Notes: generated by a model not told the origin, from the sequence alone. DNA of 64,000 bases from Abiotrophia sp. HMSC24B09 (GCF_001815865.1 NZ_KV822210.1:56138-120137); one strand, 5' to 3'; positions 16,351 through 25,464 are shown, counted from the stretch's first letter. Translations and numbers: made by a program.

Positions 16351-17229
16351 ATGGGTGTAGAAGCCAAGAAATTTAAACGCAATCATCGGATTGTTTTCAT
16401 ATGCCAGTACTTAATGGAACATCCCAATCAGCTAGTCACCTTGTCCTTCTTTGCAGACTACTTTGATTCTGCCAAGTCCTCAATCAGTGAAGATATTAAC
16501 TTTGTACGTGACGTTTTCCAAGAGAATGATTTAGGGGATATTCGGACTGTAGCAGGGGTGTCCGGCGGCATTATCTTCTACCCCACCATTCAAGATCGTG
16601 ACTTGAAGGATCTTTTTCAGCGTGTCGCTAAGAAAATGGAGTCCGGCAAGCGGGTCCTGCCTGGCAACTATATTTATATGGGCGATGTCTTGCAAGATTC
16701 TGACATTCTTAACCGTTTAGGTAAGTTGATTGCCTCTCGTTACCAACGTAGTGGCGTGGATGCTGTTATGACCATTGAGACCAAGGGGATTGGCTTGGCA
16801 GTCGCTGTTGCTCGCTATCTCAATGTCCCTCACGTGGTGGTGCGTCGTGACTCACGTGACGCTGAAGGGTCAACTATTTCTATTAGCTATCTATCTGGCT
16901 CTCTGCAAACCGTCAACAAGATGGAGCTATCCAAACTAGCCTTAGCGCCTAGAAGTAAGGTTTTGATTGTTGACGACTTCCTCCGCAATGGGGGGACTAT
17001 TTTTGGTCTCTTGTCTATGCTGGATGAATTTGAGTGTCAGCTAGCCGGTGTCTGTGTCTTTGCGGAGAATACGGACCAAGAAAAGCAAAAATTGCCACCT
17101 CACGAGTCCTTGATGAAGATTCAAATGGTCTATAACCCAGAAATCGAACATTTTGAGCTCTATACGGAACCTGGCAGCTTCTTCACAGAAGGAGAGGCTT
17201 TCGAACCATTCACAACGTCTCTACACTAG
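16351..17229 (+). CDS. purR: Purine operon repressor PurR
   Basis: A 292-residue Gram-positive PurR: an N-terminal winged helix (FKRNHRIVFICQYLMEHP, then SAKSSISEDINFV) fused to a phosphoribosyltransferase-fold domain that binds PRPP (VLIVDDFLRNGGT near residue 208). PRPP relieves or modifies DNA binding at PurBoxes. I start at ATG 16351 (AAAAGGAG, 9 nt upstream) and not the TTG three codons earlier. glmU and prs follow, a common order in Bacilli; the neighbouring prs makes the PRPP ligand. Confidence 0.94.
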   Translation: MGVEAKKFKRNHRIVFICQYLMEHPNQLVTLSFFADYFDSAKSSISEDINFVRDVFQENDLGDIRTVAGVSGGIIFYPTIQDRDLKDLFQRVAKKMESGKRVLPGNYIYMGDVLQDSDILNRLGKLIASRYQRSGVDAVMTIETKGIGLAVAVARYLNVPHVVVRRDSRDAEGSTISISYLSGSLQTVNKMELSKLALAPRSKVLIVDDFLRNGGTIFGLLSMLDEFECQLAGVCVFAENTDQEKQKLPPHESLMKIQMVYNPEIEHFELYTEPGSFFTEGEAFEPFTTSLH

Positions 17230-17262
17230 AAAATAACAAATTGATAAAAAAAGATAATTCGA

Positions 17263-17292
17263 TTGGATATCTGCGCCTGAAATCGGTATAAT
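17263..17292 (+). promoter_or_regulatory. glmU-prs promoter
   Basis: TTGGAT (17263-17268), 18-bp spacer, TATAAT (17287-17292), 64 nt before the glmU start. Confidence 0.6.
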
Positions 17293-17355
17293 AGTATCGG
17301 TAGATTACGAAATCAACGTGCCATGTCGTACGTAGTAAGCAAAGGAGTATGATGA

Positions 17356-18726
17356 ATGGAGAATCGGATGGCAGTCATTCTAGCTGCAGGGAAGGGCACA
17401 CGCATGAAATCTTCCCTCTATAAGGTGCTACACCCCGTGTGTGGTTTGCCTATGGTAGCCCATGTGGTGCGAGCGGTTGAAGCCAGCGGTGTCAATCAAA
17501 TCGTCACCATCGTGGGGCATGGAGCGGAAGCTGTACAAGCCTACTTGGGCGATAAGTCTAGCTATGCCTTACAGGCAGAACAACTAGGGACAGGCCACGC
17601 AGTCTTACAGGCAGAAGCTGCCTTGGGACATTTAGCGGGCAGCACTCTGGTGATTTGTGGTGATACACCGCTCTTAACTGCTGAGACTTTATCGGCCCTT
17701 TTTGACTATCATCAAGCGCAAGGGGCAGGGGCAACCATTTTGACCGCTGTTACCGAAGACGCGACAGGTTACGGACGGATTGTCCGTGACGCTGAGGGAC
17801 AAGTTCTGAAGATTGTGGAACAGAAGGATGCCACAGAGCAAGAGGCGCTGATTCGTGAATTCAACACGGGGACCTATGTCTTCGACAATCAATTATTGTT
17901 TGATTGCCTCAAACGTGTCGGCAACGACAACGCCCAAGGCGAATACTACTTGCCGGATGTCATTGCTCTAGCCCGTCAAGCAGGGCGGACTGTAGCTGCT
18001 TACGTTATGGCAGATGAGACCGAAGCCATTGGGGTTAACGACCGAGTAGCCCTAGCGGAAGCGACCCAATCTATGCGCCGCCGCATTAATGAATATCATA
18101 TGCGCCAAGGCGTGACCATGATAGATCCAGCTTCAACCTATATTGAAGCCGATGTGGTCATTGGTTCAGATACCATTTTGGAAGCTAATGTTAGCCTCAA
18201 GGGCCAAACCCGTATTGGGGCTCAGTGCCAAATCGGGGCCAATACTGAAATCCATGACAGCCAATTAGCGGATGGCGTATCTGTGACCCAATCCGTTATC
18301 GAGTCTTCGACGGTCGCCACTGGTGCTACTGTGGGACCATTTGCCCACCTGCGACCAAATAGCCACCTAGGCCAAGATGTTCATATCGGCAACTTCGTCG
18401 AAGTCAAGAACTCTACCTTAGGGGCAGGCGTCAAGTCAGGCCACCTAACCTATATTGGCGATGCTGACCTAGGTCGTGATATCAATATCGGTTGCGGCAC
18501 CATCTTCGTCAACTATGACGGCAAGAAGAAGCACCGTTCAACTGTAGGTGACCAAGCCTTTATCGGCTGTAATGCTAACATTGTCTCACCAGTTAAGATT
18601 GGCGACCAAACCTTTATTGCGGCGGGTACCACCGTGACACGCGACGTGCCAGATCAAGCCTTGGCCATTTCCCGTGTCAAGCAAGACAACATTCCCAACT
18701 ATTGGCAAAAATTTAGCAAAAAGTAA
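17356..18726 (+). CDS. glmU: Bifunctional GlmU: GlcN-1-P acetyltransferase / GlcNAc-1-P uridylyltransferase
   Basis: A 456-residue two-domain enzyme making UDP-GlcNAc. The N-terminal uridylyltransferase has LAAGKGTRMKSSLYKVLHP at residues 9-27 and the metal aspartate in ICGDTPLL. The C-terminal left-handed beta helix acetyltransferase begins around residue 250 and contains LRPNSHLGQDVHIGNFVEVK and the catalytic histidine region KSGHLTYIGDADLG. AAAGGAG lies 8 nt before ATG. prs follows 18 nt downstream; GlmM, which supplies the substrate, is at 63221. Confidence 0.96.
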   Translation: MENRMAVILAAGKGTRMKSSLYKVLHPVCGLPMVAHVVRAVEASGVNQIVTIVGHGAEAVQAYLGDKSSYALQAEQLGTGHAVLQAEAALGHLAGSTLVICGDTPLLTAETLSALFDYHQAQGAGATILTAVTEDATGYGRIVRDAEGQVLKIVEQKDATEQEALIREFNTGTYVFDNQLLFDCLKRVGNDNAQGEYYLPDVIALARQAGRTVAAYVMADETEAIGVNDRVALAEATQSMRRRINEYHMRQGVTMIDPASTYIEADVVIGSDTILEANVSLKGQTRIGAQCQIGANTEIHDSQLADGVSVTQSVIESSTVATGATVGPFAHLRPNSHLGQDVHIGNFVEVKNSTLGAGVKSGHLTYIGDADLGRDINIGCGTIFVNYDGKKKHRSTVGDQAFIGCNANIVSPVKIGDQTFIAAGTTVTRDVPDQALAISRVKQDNIPNYWQKFSKK

Positions 18727-18744
18727 TTTTTAGGAGGAACCATT

Positions 18745-19740
18745 GTGGGTAAACATTATAAAGATCCGAAGTTGAAGATTTTCTCTTTGAGTTCAAACCG
18801 TCCTTTGGCAGAGAAGATTGCAGAGGCAGTTGGTTTAGAACTAGGGAAAATTAGTATTTCGCGTTTTTCAGACGGTGAAGTCAAGGTCAACGTGGAAGAA
18901 AGTATTCGGGGGGCGCACGTCTACATCGTGCAGTCGACTTCTGACCCAGTCAACGACAACTTGATGGAACTCTTGATTATGATTGACGCTTTACGCCGGG
19001 CAAGTGCCAAGACTATTAACGTAGTCATGCCATACTACGGCTATGCGCGTCAAGAACGTAAGGCTCAGTCGCGTGAACCAATTACCGCTAAATTAGTTGC
19101 TAACATGATTACTATTGCCGGGGCAGACCGTGTCTTAACCTTAGACTTGCATGCACCGCAAATTCAAGGCTTCTTCGATATCCCAGTGGACCACTTAATT
19201 GGGGTGCCACTCTTAGCTGACTATTTCTTAGAAAAAGGCCTCTTCGGGGAAGATGTCGTGGTTGTTTCTCCTGACCACGGTGGGGTAGTGCGGGCTCGCA
19301 AACTGGCCGACTTCCTCAAGTCGCCGATTGCCATTATCGACAAACGCCGTCCGCGTCCTAATGTCTCTGAAGTCATGAACATTATCGGGGATGTGGCAGG
19401 CAAGAAATGTATCATTATCGATGACATGATTGATACCGCAGGGACCATTACCTTAGCGGCAGCCGCCCTCCTAGACAAGGGTGCTGATTCCGTCTATGCT
19501 TGCTGTACCCATGCTGTCCTATCTGGTCCAGCTGTCGAGCGCTTAGATGAATCTGAAATCAAAGAAGTCATCGTGACTGACTCTATCCAACAACCAGAAG
19601 GTCGCCACTTAGACAAACTCCAAACCATTTCTGTCGGCAACTTAGTCGGGGAAGCTATCAAGCGTATCCACGAAAACCGTTCAGTAAGTCCACTCTTCCA
19701 AGAAAAATTCAAGTTGGAAGATTTAAGCAAGGAAGACTAA
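18745..19740 (+). CDS. prs: Ribose-phosphate pyrophosphokinase
   Basis: A 331-residue enzyme that forms PRPP from ribose 5-phosphate and ATP. Family signatures are [18 protein letters not shown], the ATP-binding [17 protein letters not shown], and the PRPP loop [17 protein letters not shown]. The start is GTG at 18745 with TAGGAGG 8 nt upstream. It is co-transcribed with glmU, and the secreted-protein gene follows 30 nt later without a terminator. Confidence 0.95.
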   Translation: MGKHYKDPKLKIFSLSSNRPLAEKIAEAVGLELGKISISRFSDGEVKVNVEESIRGAHVYIVQSTSDPVNDNLMELLIMIDALRRASAKTINVVMPYYGYARQERKAQSREPITAKLVANMITIAGADRVLTLDLHAPQIQGFFDIPVDHLIGVPLLADYFLEKGLFGEDVVVVSPDHGGVVRARKLADFLKSPIAIIDKRRPRPNVSEVMNIIGDVAGKKCIIIDDMIDTAGTITLAAAALLDKGADSVYACCTHAVLSGPAVERLDESEIKEVIVTDSIQQPEGRHLDKLQTISVGNLVGEAIKRIHENRSVSPLFQEKFKLEDLSKED

Positions 19741-19770
19741 TCCTATTCCAGTCTAGAAAGGAAGAACCCC

Positions 19771-20748
19771 ATGAAACAATTCTTCAAAAAAATGGCCGCT
19801 CTTTTAATGGCCCTGACCCTGATTTTCATCTCTTTACCTAAAGTACAAGCAGAAGATTTAGCAATCTCTGAACTTTTAGGCCGTAGCTATGAAGCCTACC
19901 GCGGCCTTAAGAGCTTCCACACCCAAGGGACGCTCAAGGCTGCTATTGATCGTCAGACCCAGCATATGGACCTAGGCCAAGTGCAAGTCGATGGTTATGT
20001 TGATATCCAAAACCTAAACGTTGATCTGAAAATGGTCATTGATTCAATTTTCCTACCGCAATTCCGCAATGTTCGTTGGGGTGTGAAGGACAATCAAACC
20101 TTCTATGAAATTGATGATCGCATTGCCCAAGTGGAAGACACTAGCGCGGAAAAAGCTGATCTTAAGAAAACTTTAGAGCGTGAAGGTTTCAACTTCCCTG
20201 CCAAAGACGAAGTCGTTAAGGCTTTGGCTCAACATGATGAGCTAATCAAGCAAATTTTCAAGCTCACTGAGACAGATAGCGAGTATGTACTTAGTCTTCG
20301 CGATGATATTGATGCCAAGAAACTCTTCGATGATAACAAGGCTGCTTTGGATGAATTTAAGCAACGAATCTATGATGAGATGGAAGAGCGTGGCGAAAAA
20401 GTGTCGCCAAGCTACAAGGCACAAGTTGACCGTTTCTATAGTGCTGAGACCTTAAGCAAGTTCTTGGAAAGCAAGCCGGTTTATGAAGTTCATTTTGCTA
20501 AGGATAGCTACCTGGTGACATCTTATAAGGTGGAAGTGACCTTGCGCTTCACAGACTTCCTAGATAGCAAAGAAGTTGAACAATTTGGTCTCTATAGCTT
20601 CTACTACAATGCAGAAATGACCTTCGACGGCTTCAACGAGAGCCGCGAGATTAGAGTGCCAGAAGAAAAATTACCTGGTTCAGAGTCTGAGTCAAGTCGC
20701 TTGACAGAATCAAGTGAAGACAGCTCTTCAAGTTCTGCTTCAGAATAA
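19771..20748 (+). CDS. Secreted protein, first of three tandem paralogues
   Basis: A 325-residue exported protein. Signal peptide residues 1-27 end in KVQA/EDL with no lipobox cysteine. The mature part begins with a helix (LLGRSYEAYRGLKSF) and then alternates strands and helices in a pattern like DUF6612/LppX-type beta-sheet proteins; this fold assignment is tentative. DAKKLFDDNKAALDEFKQRI is the segment best shared with the two downstream genes. The tail is serine- and acid-rich (SSRLTESSEDSSSSSASE). AGAAAGGAAG precedes the ATG. It lacks its own obvious promoter and is probably read through from glmU-prs. Confidence 0.7.
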   Translation: MKQFFKKMAALLMALTLIFISLPKVQAEDLAISELLGRSYEAYRGLKSFHTQGTLKAAIDRQTQHMDLGQVQVDGYVDIQNLNVDLKMVIDSIFLPQFRNVRWGVKDNQTFYEIDDRIAQVEDTSAEKADLKKTLEREGFNFPAKDEVVKALAQHDELIKQIFKLTETDSEYVLSLRDDIDAKKLFDDNKAALDEFKQRIYDEMEERGEKVSPSYKAQVDRFYSAETLSKFLESKPVYEVHFAKDSYLVTSYKVEVTLRFTDFLDSKEVEQFGLYSFYYNAEMTFDGFNESREIRVPEEKLPGSESESSRLTESSEDSSSSSASE

Positions 20749-20760
20749 GGACAATTTTCT

Positions 20761-20787
20761 AGCAGCCCCTAGGGGTTGCTTTTTTTT
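20761..20787 (+). terminator. Rho-independent terminator
   Basis: AGCAGCCCCTAGGGGTTGCT folds on itself and is followed by seven T. Its CCCCTAGGGG core is shared with the terminator at 21852. Confidence 0.9.
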
Positions 20788-20902
20788 GTAGAGCCAAGGC
20801 TAGGGACGAACTTTCCTTGCTTTAGACCCTGTGTTTTGTTCGGAATAAAGGGCTTTTTCTCGGTCTAAAGTATGAAATTTATATGAAATCGAGGGCTTTT
20901 GG

Positions 20903-20930
20903 TTGTAATTTGAGCTGAGCGCGTTATAAT
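20903..20930 (+). promoter_or_regulatory. Promoter of the second paralogue
   Basis: TTGTAA (20903-20908), 16-bp spacer, TATAAT (20925-20930). Confidence 0.65.
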
Positions 20931-20968
20931 AGGAACATGTAAAATCTTTTACGTAAAGGAGAATGATG

Positions 20969-21841
20969 ATGAAATCCATCAAGAAATTTTTTGCTGTAAC
21001 AGCTGTAGCTGCTACTGTATTCGCTACTACCCCTGCTACTACTGCTCACGCTGTAGGTTTGAATGAACTCTTCAGCAAAGCAGATGCAGCTTTGAAGACT
21101 GTGAAGTCTGTAGAATTGAAAGGTGACTTAGCTGTTGCTTTTGACCAAAACGGGACTAAAGTTAACTTCGCTAACGTTAACTTTGAAACAGAGTTAGACT
21201 TAGAGAACGTTCAAGGTGAAGGTAAAGTTGAGATTGCAAGCCAATTGTCTCCATCTGCTCAGAAACAAGCTTTCCAATTGAAAGATGACACCTTATCAAC
21301 TCAAACTGGCGATAAAGATTGGACAAAGGCAGACTACTCTGCGCAACGTAACCAATTCAAGACAGCTCTCCAAAACGCAATGAAAGAAGCATACAAGGAT
21401 TTAACTCCTGAACAAGAAGCTACTTTAGGTCAATACTTTGAAATCAAAGAAGACGGCGAAGACTATGTTTACGCCCTCAAACAAGGCATCGACGGGAAGA
21501 AATTCTACGAAGATAACAAAGCAACCTTCGAACGCGTTAAGGAGCAAGCTTTAAAACAATCAGAAGCTAACGGTCAATCTGTATCTGATCAACAAAAAGC
21601 AACCTTCGACAAGCTTTTCAGCGCTGATACCATGGAAAAATTCTTTGCATCAAACCCTAAAGTAGAAATTCGTTACAACAAATCTACTTTCTTAGTTTCT
21701 AAGGTTACCCTTGATGTTAACTTGAAACCTGCTGACTTCTTACCAGCTCAATCAGCTCAAGGTGCACCAGGCAATATCGCTGTGCAAGCTAACTTAGAAG
21801 CTAAAGACTACAACCAACCAATCGAATTAGAAAACCACTAA
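20969..21841 (+). CDS. Secreted protein, second tandem paralogue
   Basis: A 290-residue exported protein with a signal peptide ending near TTAHA/VGL and no lipobox. It shares with its neighbours the initial helix (LNELFSKADAALKTVKSVEL), the YALKQGIDGKKFYEDNKATF segment and a late FSADTMEKFFASNPKVEIRY segment. Three ATGs stand in a row; the third (20969) is chosen because AAAGGAG lies 7 nt before it. Codon use is strongly biased to preferred codons, suggesting high expression. It has its own promoter and terminator. Function unknown. Confidence 0.72.
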   Translation: MKSIKKFFAVTAVAATVFATTPATTAHAVGLNELFSKADAALKTVKSVELKGDLAVAFDQNGTKVNFANVNFETELDLENVQGEGKVEIASQLSPSAQKQAFQLKDDTLSTQTGDKDWTKADYSAQRNQFKTALQNAMKEAYKDLTPEQEATLGQYFEIKEDGEDYVYALKQGIDGKKFYEDNKATFERVKEQALKQSEANGQSVSDQQKATFDKLFSADTMEKFFASNPKVEIRYNKSTFLVSKVTLDVNLKPADFLPAQSAQGAPGNIAVQANLEAKDYNQPIELENH

Positions 21842-21851
21842 TCCGTAATGA

Positions 21852-21875
21852 AAGCACCCCTAGGGGTGCTTTTTT
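21852..21875 (+). terminator. Rho-independent terminator
   Basis: AAGCACCCCTAGGGGTGCTT is a perfect 20-bp palindrome followed by T residues. Confidence 0.9.
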
Positions 21876-21984
21876 GTAGCTTGCTAACTGGTCGCTAGCA
21901 AAAAACGATGGTTATTCTACTGATGTCTGATTTATAGGAGGAAAGACTTGAAGTCTAAGCTCTAAAGTGTTAGCATAAAATTAA

Positions 21985-22009
21985 CAGGAGTTTGACTAGT
22001 CAACTCCTG
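21985..22009 (+). repeat. Leader hairpin before the third paralogue
   Basis: CAGGAGTTTGACT pairs with AGTCAACTCCTG with a single bulged T. There is no T-run, so it is more likely an mRNA-stabilising or regulatory hairpin than a terminator. Just upstream, AGGAGG (21937-21942) precedes a five-codon TTG-started frame (MKSKL), which may be fortuitous. Confidence 0.45.
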
Positions 22010-22041
22010 CAATGTAACTGAGACTAAGAGGAGGAATGAAA

Positions 22042-22950
22042 ATGAAAAAATTAGTCAAAGTGTTAGTAGTCTTCTTGGCTTTCTTTAGCCAATTACCTTT
22101 CGCTGCAGCTCAAGATGCTGCCCCATCTTTCGCTGATTTGATGGCCCAAGCCAACGAAGCAGCACTCAAGTTGGAGACTTTCCACTTGGAATCTAGCCTG
22201 TCCGTTATTGGTACTACTAAGACTACACCACGTAGTTTAACGGCTAACCTAACAGGTGACGTGGATGTTAAGAATGCTGAACTCCAAGGTTCACTTGATT
22301 TACAATTGCCACCAACCACCAATGGCCAATTTGAGGCAGTGGTAAAAGGTGCCAAAGCCTTCTTCCGTGAAGGAGACAAAGACTGGCATGTATCAGATGT
22401 TTCCGTCAACAAACAAGAATTCCAAAAAGCTTATGCCAAGTTTTTAGAAGTAGCTAAGACAAATTCTGAGTTAGACAAAGAATTTAATACAGCTCTTTCT
22501 GAATTATTCAATGTGGAAGCAAAAGATGACGAGTATCAAGTTTCCCTCAAACAAAACATTGATGGTGCTAAGTTCTATCAAGATCACGAAGCCCTCTTCA
22601 AGAAATTGCAACAAGCGGCTCTAGACCAAGCTAAACAAGCAGGTCAAAACGTTAGCGAAGAAAGCTTCAGCAAGGTCTTCACTGCTGAGAACTTCAAGAA
22701 GTTCTTCGAATTGAACCCTAGCTTGGTAGTGAGCTATGATAAAGAAACTCACTTCATCAAAGCTTTCAACCTTGTCCTTCATGTAGACGTGGCTCAAGTA
22801 AATCCTAAATTGGCTGAGGGCGACGACGCACCACAAACAGTGGATGTGACTTTCTCTGTGACTGTAAGCAACCACAACCAACCAGTTGATATCAAGGAAC
22901 CTGAAGCAGGGGCTGGCAATGCTAATTCCGCTTCATCTTCTGAAGAATAA
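22042..22950 (+). CDS. Secreted protein, third tandem paralogue
   Basis: A 302-residue exported protein; the signal peptide ends near PFAAA/QDA with no lipobox. It shares the pattern of the two preceding genes: an N-terminal helix (ADLMAQANEAALKLETFHL), SLKQNIDGAKFYQDHEALF in the middle, and FTAENFKKFFELNPSLVVSY near the C-terminus, with a serine-rich tail. The second ATG (22042) is chosen over 22036 because of spacing to GAGGAGG. It has its own terminator. Function unknown; arrangement suggests gene duplication with later divergence. Confidence 0.72.
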   Translation: MKKLVKVLVVFLAFFSQLPFAAAQDAAPSFADLMAQANEAALKLETFHLESSLSVIGTTKTTPRSLTANLTGDVDVKNAELQGSLDLQLPPTTNGQFEAVVKGAKAFFREGDKDWHVSDVSVNKQEFQKAYAKFLEVAKTNSELDKEFNTALSELFNVEAKDDEYQVSLKQNIDGAKFYQDHEALFKKLQQAALDQAKQAGQNVSEESFSKVFTAENFKKFFELNPSLVVSYDKETHFIKAFNLVLHVDVAQVNPKLAEGDDAPQTVDVTFSVTVSNHNQPVDIKEPEAGAGNANSASSSEE

Positions 22951-22962
22951 GCAAGCAATAAG

Positions 22963-22986
22963 GCTAGGACTTGGTCCTAGCTTTTT
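22963..22986 (+). terminator. Rho-independent terminator
   Basis: GCTAGGAC pairs with GTCCTAGC around TTG, followed by TTTTTC. Confidence 0.85.
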
Positions 22987-23025
22987 CTTGTCTAGGATTT
23001 ATTTTAGCATCAAAAGTGCTCAGGA

Positions 23026-23055
23026 TTGCTTGTCCTCTAAGCCTTAAGGTATAAT
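23026..23055 (+). promoter_or_regulatory. lepB promoter
   Basis: TTGCTT (23026-23031), 18-bp spacer, TATAAT (23050-23055). Confidence 0.55.
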
Positions 23056-23085
23056 GAAGAGGTAGATGAATCCTGGAGGGATAAT

Positions 23086-23688
23086 ATGAATATCAAAGCA
23101 ATTGCCAAGGAAGTCTTAGAATTCCTGGTTTACTTAATTATTATGGTAGCGGCGGTTTTCGCCTTGCGTCATTTTGTGGTGGAGTCCTTCCGTGTGGATG
23201 GACACTCGATGGACTATACTTTACAACATGATGAACGTCTCTTTATGTGGAAACTGGCTAAAATCGAACGTTTCGACGTGGTAGTTATTAAGGCGCCGAG
23301 CGACCCTAGCAAACGTTACATCAAAAGGGTCATTGGCGTGCCAGGTGACACCATTGAAGTGCGCGACGACAAACTTTACCTCAATGGCGTGGCTACTGAC
23401 GAGCCATACTTAGCTGAGAAGGTGAAGGAGTACCAGGCAGCCAATCCAAATGGCAACTTCACGCAAAACTTCACCCTAGCTCAAGTTGCAGGAGCTAGCA
23501 CAGTGCCAGAAGGTAAGTACTTCGTCTTGGGGGATAACCGTCAGAACTCACTAGACGGCCGTTCCTTTGGCTTTATTGATGCCAACACGGTCGAAGGGGA
23601 AGCCGATGTCAGCTATTGGCCTTTAAATCGCCTAGGCCTCTTGCAAAAGTATAAATTAAATGATGCGGGGCAAATTGTGAACCGCTAA
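23086..23688 (+). CDS. lepB: Signal peptidase I
   Basis: A 200-residue type I signal peptidase with one N-terminal membrane anchor (residues 10-30). The catalytic serine is in VDGHSMDYTL near residue 41 and the catalytic lysine in KRYIKRVIGVPGD near residue 79; FVLGDNRQNSLDGRSFG is the conserved box E. It cleaves secretory precursors on the outer face of the membrane, and would process the three secreted proteins encoded just upstream. TGGAGGG precedes the ATG. Confidence 0.95.
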   Translation: MNIKAIAKEVLEFLVYLIIMVAAVFALRHFVVESFRVDGHSMDYTLQHDERLFMWKLAKIERFDVVVIKAPSDPSKRYIKRVIGVPGDTIEVRDDKLYLNGVATDEPYLAEKVKEYQAANPNGNFTQNFTLAQVAGASTVPEGKYFVLGDNRQNSLDGRSFGFIDANTVEGEADVSYWPLNRLGLLQKYKLNDAGQIVNR

Positions 23689-23697
23689 GTGAGTCAG

Positions 23698-23726
23698 GTC
23701 CAGGGACGCAGTCCTGGACCTTTTTT
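23698..23726 (+). terminator. Rho-independent terminator after lepB
   Basis: GGTCCAGGGAC pairs with GTCCTGGACC with one bulge, followed by TTTTTTC. Confidence 0.88.
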
Positions 23727-23752
23727 CTTGCTAGGAGCCAGCAGAGGACAGC

Positions 23753-23781
23753 TTGACAAAGGGCTTAAAAATGCGTATATT
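23753..23781 (+). promoter_or_regulatory. proS T-box promoter
   Basis: TTGACA (23753-23758), 17-bp spacer, TATATT (23776-23781). Confidence 0.8.
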
Positions 23782-23787
23782 TATAGC

Positions 23788-24008
23788 TGTAAATAGACTA
23801 GTACAGTCCCTATGGTTTTAGAGAGTGCGTCCTTGGCTGGAAGATGCATACCCTCTGGTGGCTTGGAACCTACTATTGAAGAGAACAAGTGGGTTGGCCT
23901 CCTTATCGGCTATAAGTTGGCCGGCGTCTATGTCGGCAAACAAGGTGGTACCGCGGAGTGACTGTGCTTCGTCCTTGATTAAGGATGGGGCACAGTCACG
24001 ATTTTTTG
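23788..24008 (+). ncRNA. T-box leader, proline-specific
   Basis: The T-box sequence AAGGTGGTACCGCG is at 23942-23955. The terminator stem GTGACTGTGC/GCACAGTCAC (23958-23967, 23990-23999) is followed by six T. In stem I the specifier loop has AGTA on the 5' side and GAA-CCT-A on the 3' side, bounded by an AATAG/CTATT helix, so the specifier is CCU (proline) at 23869-23871. Uncharged tRNA-Pro would stabilise the antiterminator and switch on proS. Confidence 0.93.
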
Positions 24009-24024
24009 TAAGGAGGTTTACCAG

Positions 24025-25464
24025 ATGGTAACAAGACAAGAAGATTTCTCAAAATGGTATTTACAAACCATTCAACAAGCAGATTTAATGGACTACTCGC
24101 CAGTGCGAGGCTGTATGATTTTTAAACCAGATGGCTATGAAATCTGGGAACATATCCAAAAAGCCATGGATGCTCGTTTCAAGGAAGAGGGCATCCGTAA
24201 TGCCTACTTCCCAATGTTAATTCCTGAATCATTCTTCAACAAGGAGAAGGATCACATCGAAGGCTTTAGCCCAGAATTACCATGGGTAACGGAAGCAGCA
24301 GGGGAGAAGTTAGAAGAACGTTTGGCCTTACGTCCAACATCTGAGACCATTATTGGGGATGCCTTCTCTAACTGGATCCAGTCCTACCGTGACCTACCAC
24401 TCGAAATCAACCAATGGGCCAACGTGTTCCGTTGGGAGAAGAAGACCTTACCATTCTTGCGGACCTCTGAGTTCCTCTGGCAAGAAGGCCATACGGCTCA
24501 CGCTGACGGTCAAGAAGCCTTGGACCGTACCATGCGTATGCTCCAAATCTATAAGGAAGTCGTGGAAGGTGTCTTGGCGGTGCCAGTGGTAGATGGTGAG
24601 AAAACACCTTCTGAGCGCTTTGCCGGGGCAGTGAGCACCTTCTCCATTGAAGCCATGATGCAAGATGGCAAAGCTGTTCAAGCCGGGACTTCCCACTACA
24701 TGGGGACCAAGTTTGCGGAGGCTTTCGACATCCGTTACCTCAATACTGATAACGAGCACGTTTACGCGCACACCAGCTCCTTCGGGGTATCCACTCGTTT
24801 AATTGGGGCCATGATTATGACTCACGGCGACGACAAGGGCTTGGTCTTGCCACCAGCTGTTGCCCCAACTCAGGTAGTCTTCGTTCCAGTAGGCCCATGG
24901 CAAAAGAACCCAGCCATTCTGGACAAAATCCATGAATTACAGGCACAACTCAAAGCTGCAGGTATCCGTTGCCGCGTAGACGACAGCAACAACTCACCAG
25001 GTTTCAAATTCAATGAATGGGAACTTCGCGGGGTGCCAGTTCGGATTGAGTGTGGTCCACGCGACTTAGAAAATGCGCAAGTCATGATGAAGGCTCGCGA
25101 CTTAGATGACAAAGTAGCCGTGCCATTTGACAACTTCTTGGCGAGCGTTCAAGCGGAATTGACTGGCTTGCAAGGGCGACTCTTAGAAAAGGCGCGCCAA
25201 ATGAACCAAGCCAACTACTATATGGACATCAATAGCTTAGACGAGCTCAAGGCCCACATCGAAAGCAAGCGAGCAGCTGGCCAAGTGCCTGGTTGGGTGT
25301 TAGCAGGTTGGGATGGCACTGAAGAGAGCGAAGCCAAGATTAAGGAAGAAACAGGCTTCACCACGCGTAACATTCCATTTGCAGGTCAAGTGCCAGAGAA
25401 AGCAACCTGTATCGTGACAGGCCAACCGGCTAAACACACCGTATGGTTGGCGCGGGCCTACTAA
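24025..25464 (+). CDS. proS: Prolyl-tRNA synthetase, archaeal/eukaryote-type (ProS3)
   Basis: A 479-residue class II synthetase. The catalytic domain has the motif 2 region ANVFRWEKKTLPFLRTSEFL and motif 3 with GVSTRLIGAMIMTHGDDKGL; the anticodon-binding domain follows (QVVFVPVGPW), and the zinc-like C-terminal domain ends in HTVWLARAY. Length and the missing insertion domain mark it as the archaeal-type enzyme, not the 570-residue bacterial ProRS with an editing domain usual in Lactobacillales. The T-box leader upstream senses tRNA-Pro. Separate editing may be supplied by YbaK at 9295. Confidence 0.94.
   Translation: MVTRQEDFSKWYLQTIQQADLMDYSPVRGCMIFKPDGYEIWEHIQKAMDARFKEEGIRNAYFPMLIPESFFNKEKDHIEGFSPELPWVTEAAGEKLEERLALRPTSETIIGDAFSNWIQSYRDLPLEINQWANVFRWEKKTLPFLRTSEFLWQEGHTAHADGQEALDRTMRMLQIYKEVVEGVLAVPVVDGEKTPSERFAGAVSTFSIEAMMQDGKAVQAGTSHYMGTKFAEAFDIRYLNTDNEHVYAHTSSFGVSTRLIGAMIMTHGDDKGLVLPPAVAPTQVVFVPVGPWQKNPAILDKIHELQAQLKAAGIRCRVDDSNNSPGFKFNEWELRGVPVRIECGPRDLENAQVMMKARDLDDKVAVPFDNFLASVQAELTGLQGRLLEKARQMNQANYYMDINSLDELKAHIESKRAAGQVPGWVLAGWDGTEESEAKIKEETGFTTRNIPFAGQVPEKATCIVTGQPAKHTVWLARAY

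Noticed and set aside
20963..20971. Triple ATG at the start of the second paralogue as a phase-variable start
   Set aside because: All three are in the same frame and only the third has correct ribosome-site spacing; no length change would switch frame.
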